From the NCBI GenBank assembly GCA_965249205.1, contig CBDFLL010000006.1, positions 248,001 to 312,000 on the forward strand: DNA of 64,000 nt. Direction: 5' to 3'. The position numbers and the translations under genes are program-made. This DNA comes from JAQBVV01 sp965249205 (GTDB lineage Bacteria; Acidobacteriota; Vicinamibacteria; Vicinamibacterales; UBA2999). The notes beneath the pieces are model-generated. The model made no database searches and was not told the DNA's origin. It saw only the letters and a program-made list of their open reading frames with translations. Each line of letters begins with the position of its first letter. The stretch's first letter is position 1. Shown here piece after piece: positions 59,047 to 64,000 of this stretch.

Positions 59047-60258
59047 TTGACGATCCGTGCCGTGTTGTTCGATCTCGACGGGACGTTGCTCGATCGTCGT
59101 GCGACGTTTCGACGCCACATCGAGCTGATGATCGAACGGCATCCTGAGATATTCCGAGACCAGGCAACGGACTCCCGTGTCGGGGAGTTGGTGACGCTGG
59201 ACTCGAACGGGTCAGCGAATCGGGCTGAGTTCTACCAATCCGTTGAACGGCATCTCGGGTTGGCATCAGGTGCTTCGTCGATCCTCCTCCAGTACTTCGA
59301 ACGCCATTTCCCGGAGTCGTGCGTTCCGATGCCGCACGTCACGGACACGCTCGACGCGCTCCGCGAGCGTGGCGTGAAGGTCGGTCTGATCACGAACGGG
59401 CGCGCTGTGATGCAGAACAGGAAGATCGACGGACTCGGCATCCGACCTCTTCTCGACTCGGTCGTCATCTCCGGGGACCTAGGCGTCCGTAAGCCGGATC
59501 CGCGGATCTTCGCGGCGGCGCTTGAGGACCTGGCCGTGGACCCTTCGTCGGCCGCCTACGTGGGCGACAATCCAGAACCGGACATAACAGGCGCCAAGCG
59601 AAGCGGCATGTTCGCCGTCTGGCGTCGGGACGAATGGTGGCCGAAGCCGGAAGAGGCGGACCTGGTGATCGACGACCTGAGCCAACTCACTCCTGGGCTC
59701 TTCGAGAGGAGGGCGGTTGAACCTGTCGAGGATATCGAGTTCATCGACCCGGGGCGCCTTGTCGACGGGGACTTGGAGCTGCGTCTGGCCGGCACGACGC
59801 CAGCAGATCACGATCGAGGGTTTGCTCCTGCCTACCGGTTCGAGATGATCGGAGCTACCTCCAGCGCCGTCATGGGTGGTATCAATCTTCGGGTCGGTCA
59901 TACCGAACATCTACGGCTGTATCGGGGGCATATCGGTTTCGGCGTCCTGGAGCCGTTTCTCGGGAATCACCTGGCGCTGCGGAGTTGCCGGTTGTTGGGC
60001 GGTTTGGCGCTGTACCACTCGCTGCTTCCAGTGTGGCTGACGTGCGATGAGGGGAATGTCGCCTCTCAAGGGACGTTGGAGGCGTTGGGGGCTGAGTTCG
60101 TCGAGACTCGGCAGATGCCGATCGACTACCCGTACATCGTCCACTATCCGCCGGAAACGCGCACGAAGCGGCGGTATCGGTGGATGCCGACAACTGGTGC
60201 TGCCTCAATCGGCTTGCAGCCGAGAGCGACCGGCGAGAAGATGAGCTGCGATGGCTGA
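59047..60258 (+). CDS. HAD hydrolase-GNAT acetyltransferase fusion
   Basis: 403 residues from TTG 59047 (preceded by GAGG). Residues 1-225: HAD with IRAVLFDLDGTLLDRRATFR, VGLITNGRAVMQNRKIDGLG, GVRKPDPRIFAAALEDLAVD and AAYVGDNPEPDITGAKRSGM. Residues ~235-395: GNAT-like fold with GGINLRVGHTEHLRLYRGHI, GFGVLEPFLGNHLALRSCRL and GNVASQGTLEALGAEFVETR. The second module is also known as an independent GNAT family. The last ~20 residues are encoded by attC-like DNA. Confidence 0.8.
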   Translation: MTIRAVLFDLDGTLLDRRATFRRHIELMIERHPEIFRDQATDSRVGELVTLDSNGSANRAEFYQSVERHLGLASGASSILLQYFERHFPESCVPMPHVTDTLDALRERGVKVGLITNGRAVMQNRKIDGLGIRPLLDSVVISGDLGVRKPDPRIFAAALEDLAVDPSSAAYVGDNPEPDITGAKRSGMFAVWRRDEWWPKPEEADLVIDDLSQLTPGLFERRAVEPVEDIEFIDPGRLVDGDLELRLAGTTPADHDRGFAPAYRFEMIGATSSAVMGGINLRVGHTEHLRLYRGHIGFGVLEPFLGNHLALRSCRLLGGLALYHSLLPVWLTCDEGNVASQGTLEALGAEFVETRQMPIDYPYIVHYPPETRTKRRYRWMPTTGAASIGLQPRATGEKMSCDG

Positions 60259-60273
60259 AGCCGGGCGTTAGCC
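60202..60273 (+). other. attC-like site
   Basis: CGGCTTGCAGCCGAGAGCG pairs with the reverse complement of GGCTGAAGCCGG (CCGGCTTCAGCC), leaving one extrahelical G. Right end GTTAGCC at 60267-60273. Left R'' (CCTCAAT) is degenerate. The next gene starts 15 bp later. Confidence 0.65.
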
Positions 60274-60287
60274 GGCACACGCGACTG

Positions 60288-60794
60288 ATGCCTTCCACAC
60301 CCGTCATCCGTCTCTTCGCGTCACACGAGTGGCGGGTGTATCGAGACCTCCGCCTGGGGGCGCTTTCCGATGCGCCAGATGCATTCGGCTCAACGCTCGC
60401 GCGAGAAGGGAAGTTCACTGACGCTCAGTGGGCGGAGCGACTTCAAGCGGGAAGCGACACTCGCTGGAGCTTGCCCTTGCTGGCCGAGGTGAGTGCCGAG
60501 CCTTCCGGCCTGGCGTGGGGTCGAATCGAGCGCTCGAACCCCGAGCGTGCCGATCTTTATCAGATGTGGGTCCACCCCGACGGTCGGTGCCTCGGCGTAG
60601 GCACACTGTTGCTCGACGCTGTCGTCGTTTGGGCGCAGCGAGCAGGTGCTCAGTGCATCGCGCTGAGTGTCACGTGCGGTGACACGCCCGCAAGTCGGCT
60701 CTACTTCCGCGCGGGCTTCAAGCCGATCGGTGAGCCGGAACCTCTACGTCCGGGCTCACGCGTGCTCGCTCGCGCAATGCGCCTCCAACTATGA
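60288..60794 (+). CDS. GNAT acetyltransferase
   Basis: 168 residues (MPSTPVIRLFASHEWRVYRD). YRDLRLGALSDAPDAFGSTL is a typical opening; acetyl-CoA region LYQMWVHPDGRCLGVGTLLL; then ALSVTCGDTPASRLYFRAGF. Start 15 bp after the attC-like GTTAGCC, a position normal for the first codon of a cassette. Confidence 0.87.
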   Translation: MPSTPVIRLFASHEWRVYRDLRLGALSDAPDAFGSTLAREGKFTDAQWAERLQAGSDTRWSLPLLAEVSAEPSGLAWGRIERSNPERADLYQMWVHPDGRCLGVGTLLLDAVVVWAQRAGAQCIALSVTCGDTPASRLYFRAGFKPIGEPEPLRPGSRVLARAMRLQL

Positions 60795-60977
60795 AAGAGT
60801 GCCGGCTCACAAGGGCTTGCGGCTCACACGAGACAGCCGGGAGGTCCAGGATTGTGTAGGATCTGGCGTCGGGGCGCTCTGGCATGTCGTTGACGGTCGG
60901 CGCTGTCCGTTCCTGAGGCGCGGGCATGACGCGCGCTTCAAGTGAGTCTTCTCGAAATAGGAAAGGAACATCACCTC

Positions 60978-61394
60978 ATGAGTTCGATCAAAGAGACGGC
61001 GGAGGTGTTTTTCGATGCCTGCGAGACGGGAAAGGGCTGGGAAGGGTGCCAGCAGTACTGTCACGCTGGCGCGACGTTCTCGGCCCAGGCCGGCGCTTTG
61101 GAGGGTGTTGACACGCTTCAGGCGTACACCGAATGGATGAAGGGGCTGCTCGTTCCCGTTCCCGACGGCAAGTACGAGGTGCGATCGTTCGCCGTCGACG
61201 AGGTACGCAACAACGTGGCCGCGTACGGCGTGTTCCGGGGCACCCACACTGGAGAGGGCGGACCGATGCCTCCCACCGGAAAGAGTGTCGAGGCGGACTA
61301 TGTGTACGTGATGCAGTTCGAGGGTGACAAGATCCGCCAGATGACGAAGATCTGGAACGACGGCATCAGCCTCAAACAGCTTGGATGGGCGTAG
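60978..61394 (+). CDS. SnoaL-like / NTF2-fold protein
   Basis: 138 residues from ATG 60978 (MSSIKETAEVFFDACETGKG) behind AAAGGAA. SAQAGALEGVDTLQAYTEWM and ADYVYVMQFEGDKIRQMTKI with WNDG fit the NTF2/SnoaL fold (ester cyclase or unknown ligand). Cytosolic, function unknown. It overlaps the next frame by 10 bp. Confidence 0.8.
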   Translation: MSSIKETAEVFFDACETGKGWEGCQQYCHAGATFSAQAGALEGVDTLQAYTEWMKGLLVPVPDGKYEVRSFAVDEVRNNVAAYGVFRGTHTGEGGPMPPTGKSVEADYVYVMQFEGDKIRQMTKIWNDGISLKQLGWA

Positions 61395-61807
61395 CGGGAG
61401 CATCCAAACGGGATCGACTCTTTCGGTTCTCCAGTACGTTTAAGAGGGATCCTGCCGTTGACGCCTGGATGGATGCCCATTCAGGCGACTTGGGGGCTAT
61501 CGCGCACCACTGGTTTGGGGTGCTCCGCTGGTGCGGGGGCGATGTTCGAGAGGTGTTGCATGACGGCCATCCGACCGCATGTGTGGGTGACGCGGCCTTC
61601 GCCTACGTCAACGCATTCAAGGCGCACGTGAATGTCGGTTTCTTTCGGGGTGCCGAGATCGCGGATCCAGCTGGCTTGTTGGAAGGGACCGGCAAGTATA
61701 TGCGGCATGTGAAGGTCAGACCGGACAGTGGCGTCGACGCTACGGCGCTCAAGGGGCTTATCAGCACTGCATACACTGATATGAAACAGCGTCTTGGAAC
61801 GGGCTAG
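61385..61807 (+). CDS. DUF1801-type protein
   Basis: 140 residues with FAYVNAFKAHVNVGFFRGAE, DPAGLLEGTGKYMRHVKVRP, the DUF1801/YdhG-like signature. Start at 61385 is inside the end of the SnoaL gene (10-bp overlap); downstream in-frame Met at ~61469 is an alternative. Function of the family is unknown. Confidence 0.75.
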   Translation: MGVAGASKRDRLFRFSSTFKRDPAVDAWMDAHSGDLGAIAHHWFGVLRWCGGDVREVLHDGHPTACVGDAAFAYVNAFKAHVNVGFFRGAEIADPAGLLEGTGKYMRHVKVRPDSGVDATALKGLISTAYTDMKQRLGTG

Positions 61808-61858
61808 ATCGTTCCCGCTGCTCCTGGTCCTGACATTCGCGCAAGCGCGACCCGCGCC

Positions 61859-63232
61859 CTACTGGAAGCCGAACACCACCGGAAAGATCACCACGACGAT
61901 CCACGCCCACACGGCGTAGACCGGTAGGTATGCCGTTTGCCACCGCTCCAGAGGTGCGAAGCCACCGCGCTTCCCGACGAACCTCGCGTAGAGCACGGCG
62001 GACCAGCTCAGGTTCACGACTAGGATCAGGTTCTCTCCAAGGGCGGCCACGCGGTTGGGGCTGAATCCGAACTCGGAGATGCGCGCCAGGATGGCCCACA
62101 GCGCCAAGGCGTCCACCAAGAGCGCGCAGATCACCAGCGCAAGTGACAGGGCATCGAAGAGACCGGGCTCTGCCAGAGGATCCCTGGCTGATATGGCATA
62201 GAGGAGCAGGCCCACCACGAGGACGAGGATCAGGTCGAAGCCGATCAGCACCTCGCGCTCGACGTCGATCGCGCTCCCCGTCCACACCATGGTTACCAGG
62301 AATGTCAGGAGCAGGAGGCTGAACAGCGGCGTGAACAGCAGCGTGAGCACCGGCGCCATGTTCTCGATGACGCTCTGCTTGCCCTCCACCAGCCAACCGG
62401 CGATGATGACCGCCCCCATGAGGCCACAGGGAAGGATCCAGAGGGTAAGGAGCCACTCCGGATCCAGGCCGATGGCGCTGAAGATGAACATGGTGGACAG
62501 CATCAGGACGCCGCCACCCAAGGCGATGAGGACCAGGTAGATGAACCACTCCCCAGAAAAGCGCACGTAGTTCATGCGGTGGTCATGGCTCCGCCAGGCG
62601 CCACCCGCGTAAGCGATGCCCACGGCGAACCAGAGCGCCATGGGAATGTGCATCGTTGCCAGCACCGCCGTGTATCCCCCGGGGGCGAACGGAATGAGGT
62701 TCATGGCGAGGACGCCCGCGATAAATAGCGCTGCGAGCCCCAACCGGGCCGCGGAGTCCAGCCCTCGCTTCCACGCGAAGAACACGGCGAGGAAGGGGAG
62801 GACGAAGAGGCTGAAGTTCCGGGCGTAAAACCACTGCGCGGTCTCCGTGCCGCCGAAGCTCAGCCCGAAAAGCTCTGGCACCTTGATGGCCGTCGCCGCG
62901 GCCGCGGCCAGAGCGAGGGCCACCAGCGCCTCCCGCTTCGAGTCCGTCCCGCCAGCCTCGGTATCCGCGACGACCAGGCGCTTCCACAGTCGTTCCGAGT
63001 GCTCCCGGGCGAACTCGCGCGACAACGTGTCAAGTTCGCCGAGGCGCTTCACACCGATGAGGAAAGCCTCTTCGTCGTCGAGGCCCGCCTCCCGGAGGTC
63101 GGCCACCTGGCTCCGAAGGTGGTCCTCGAGCTCAGCTGCGTCCTTCGCTTCGATGGCTTGCCGTCGGCGCACATAGGTCCGCCATTCACTGATCCGTTCC
63201 TCAAGCATCTGCGCGCCTCCTGCCTGTGACAT
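61859..63232 (-). CDS. Permease-prefix-domain polytopic membrane protein
   Basis: 457 residues from ATG 63232, overlapping the padR stop (TGATG). Residues 1-110: permease prefix domain 1 (EERISEWRTYVRRRQAIEAK, DAAELEDHLRSQVADLREAG, DEEAFLIGVKRLGELDTLS). The remainder has about ten transmembrane helices. PadR plus permease-prefix proteins are a frequent Acidobacteria pair; the ABC permease part of the larger ADOP proteins is absent. Role unknown. Confidence 0.8.
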   Translation of the reverse strand: MSQAGGAQMLEERISEWRTYVRRRQAIEAKDAAELEDHLRSQVADLREAGLDDEEAFLIGVKRLGELDTLSREFAREHSERLWKRLVVADTEAGGTDSKREALVALALAAAAATAIKVPELFGLSFGGTETAQWFYARNFSLFVLPFLAVFFAWKRGLDSAARLGLAALFIAGVLAMNLIPFAPGGYTAVLATMHIPMALWFAVGIAYAGGAWRSHDHRMNYVRFSGEWFIYLVLIALGGGVLMLSTMFIFSAIGLDPEWLLTLWILPCGLMGAVIIAGWLVEGKQSVIENMAPVLTLLFTPLFSLLLLTFLVTMVWTGSAIDVEREVLIGFDLILVLVVGLLLYAISARDPLAEPGLFDALSLALVICALLVDALALWAILARISEFGFSPNRVAALGENLILVVNLSWSAVLYARFVGKRGGFAPLERWQTAYLPVYAVWAWIVVVIFPVVFGFQ

Positions 63233-63585
63233 CAGATTCCCTTCGGCGCGAGCTGGAACGATTTGAACGGGGTTGCGCGGAGGGTTTCGTTCACGACCCG
63301 CCACTGCCGTTGCTGGTTCGCGAGTTCCTTGGAGCCCTGGTCGGTGAGCCGATAGTAGTTCCGCCGTCGGCCAGACTCGGCCCGGCCCCACCGAGCCTTC
63401 ACCAGGCCGTTGCGCTCCAGGCGATGGAGAACCGGGTAGAGCATGCCGTCGGTCCACTGCAGCTCCCCGCCGGACAGCTCGTCCACACGCTTGATGATGG
63501 CGTAGCCGTAGCTCTCACCTTCGCTGAGGATGGCCAGCACCAGGGGCGTGGCGGACGCGGCGACGAGGTCCTTGCCTATGCCCAT
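63232..63585 (-). CDS. PadR-family transcriptional regulator
   Basis: 117 residues with the winged-helix PadR pattern: LVLAILSEGESYGYAIIKRV, LQWTDGMLYPVLHRLERNGL, RRNYYRLTDQGSKELANQ. It is translationally coupled to the membrane protein gene and likely controls it and itself via the palindrome just upstream. Confidence 0.9.
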   Translation of the reverse strand: MGIGKDLVAASATPLVLAILSEGESYGYAIIKRVDELSGGELQWTDGMLYPVLHRLERNGLVKARWGRAESGRRRNYYRLTDQGSKELANQQRQWRVVNETLRATPFKSFQLAPKGI

Positions 63586-63623
63586 GCCAGGCGGCCAGGC
63601 AGGATCCAGGACGGATACCGTTG

Positions 63624-63659
63624 ATACATAGCGGTAGTATACATTACAGTGCTATGTAT
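63624..63659. promoter_or_regulatory. Candidate PadR operator
   Basis: ATACATAG (63624-63631) and CTATGTAT (63652-63659) form a perfect 8-bp inverted repeat with a 20-nt centre containing AGTATACATTAC. It lies between padR and the divergent amidase gene, AT-rich against the surroundings, and the ATGTAT-type core resembles PadR sites. Confidence 0.55.
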
Positions 63660-63704
63660 ATGGCAAGAGCCCTTCCCGCCTGCCGGTTCGGCCTATGATG
63701 CGGC

Positions 63705-64000
63705 ATGGCATCGTGCAGACAGGCCGTCGTACTCGGCATGCTGGCGCTGCTGCCGGCTTCGCTGGGGTGCATACCGGCACCGCCTCCGACACCCGCGCCG
63801 TTCTCGGTGGTGGAGGCCAGCGTCGCCGAGATGCAGGAGGCCATGGCGGAGGGTCGCGTCACCTCTCGCTGGATCGTCCAGGAGTATCTCCAGCGCATCG
63901 CCTACTACGAGAACTCGCTGAACGCCGCGATGGCCGTCAACCGGCGGGCACTCGAGGAGGCCGGCCGGTTGGACGATGAGCGGCGCGAGGGGCGAGTGCG
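63705..64000 (+). CDS. Amidase-family lipoprotein, 5' part (runs off window)
   Basis: From ATG 63705 the frame stays open to the window end (98 codons). Lipoprotein signal MASCRQAVVLGMLALLPASL with lipobox SLGC, then FSVVEASVAEMQEAMAEGRV, TSRWIVQEYLQRIAYYENSL and NAAMAVNRRALEEAGRLD, the N-terminal helices of amidase-signature enzymes. The catalytic Ser-Ser-Lys part lies outside. Confidence 0.75.
   Translation, partial: MASCRQAVVLGMLALLPASLGCIPAPPPTPAPFSVVEASVAEMQEAMAEGRVTSRWIVQEYLQRIAYYENSLNAAMAVNRRALEEAGRLDDERREGRV

Overview
The window is high-GC bacterial DNA that most resembles Acidobacteriota, probably a Vicinamibacteria-type genome. This is inferred from a VWA protein with the layout common in Acidobacteria, a PadR regulator translationally coupled to a permease-prefix protein, a TonB-receptor-like outer-membrane protein, secreted S74 'tail-fibre' proteins, and GTG/TTG starts throughout. 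No rRNA and no complete tRNA is present.

Region by region. (1) 1-1564: nested insertion-sequence debris (IS30 on IS3) cutting an isoprenylcysteine methyltransferase-like gene, then an integron-type attC site and a GNAT acetyltransferase cassette. (2) about 1.7-11.2 kb: a decayed tailed-phage element on the + strand (HNH nuclease, TerS, TerL, tape measure, repeat-rich tail protein, holin-like protein, CHAP-type endolysin, esterase-like hydrolase). Portal, protease, capsid and connector genes are absent, and TerL is fused in frame to the tape-measure protein. (3) 11.3-15.1 kb: minus-strand accessory genes (HicBA with a well-formed promoter, an Ig-like lipoprotein split by a stop, a ClpP-like protease, a helical protein of unknown function) with three copies of a 55-bp repeat between them. 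(4) 15.2-21.6 kb: a VWA protein, a cyclase-family lipoprotein and three secreted or S74-type genes that share leaders and tails, mixed with 3' fragments of a tRNA-Arg and a probable integrase remnant. (5) 21.6-46 kb: mostly ordinary chromosome. It holds an O-antigen ligase/TPR protein, a dCache protein, a TIR protein, a dienelactone hydrolase, a cell-surface cluster (methyltransferase, small membrane protein, sulfatase-fold enzyme, polytopic protein), MFS and LysE exporters, a YjjJ-type HipA kinase behind an AT-rich promoter, a metallopeptidase-like lipoprotein, FkbM methyltransferase, a DUF2272 protein, a split YeeE/YedE pair, a truncated DEAD-box helicase and a TonB-receptor-like protein. 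(6) 46-47.3 kb: a complete IS5-type element. (7) 47.4-61.8 kb: a row of small unrelated + strand genes (GNATs, methyltransferases, Nudix, HADs, CYTH, sulfotransferase, SnoaL, DUF1801, DUF6790) separated by attC-like sites. It looks like a cluster of integron cassettes without an integrase, interrupted by a complete IS1595 element and containing a secreted M28 peptidase and a cupin. (8) 61.8-64 kb: a PadR/permease-domain pair facing a truncated amidase lipoprotein gene.

The core chromosome segments concern the cell envelope: surface polysaccharide, outer-membrane uptake, secreted hydrolases and efflux. The accessory segments record repeated gain and decay through phage, insertion sequences, cassette capture and recombination at a tRNA. 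The strongest candidates for follow-up are the TerL-tape-measure fusion, the integrase-less cassette array with a chimeric cassette at 48.13 kb, and the tRNA-fragment/S74 duplication zone.
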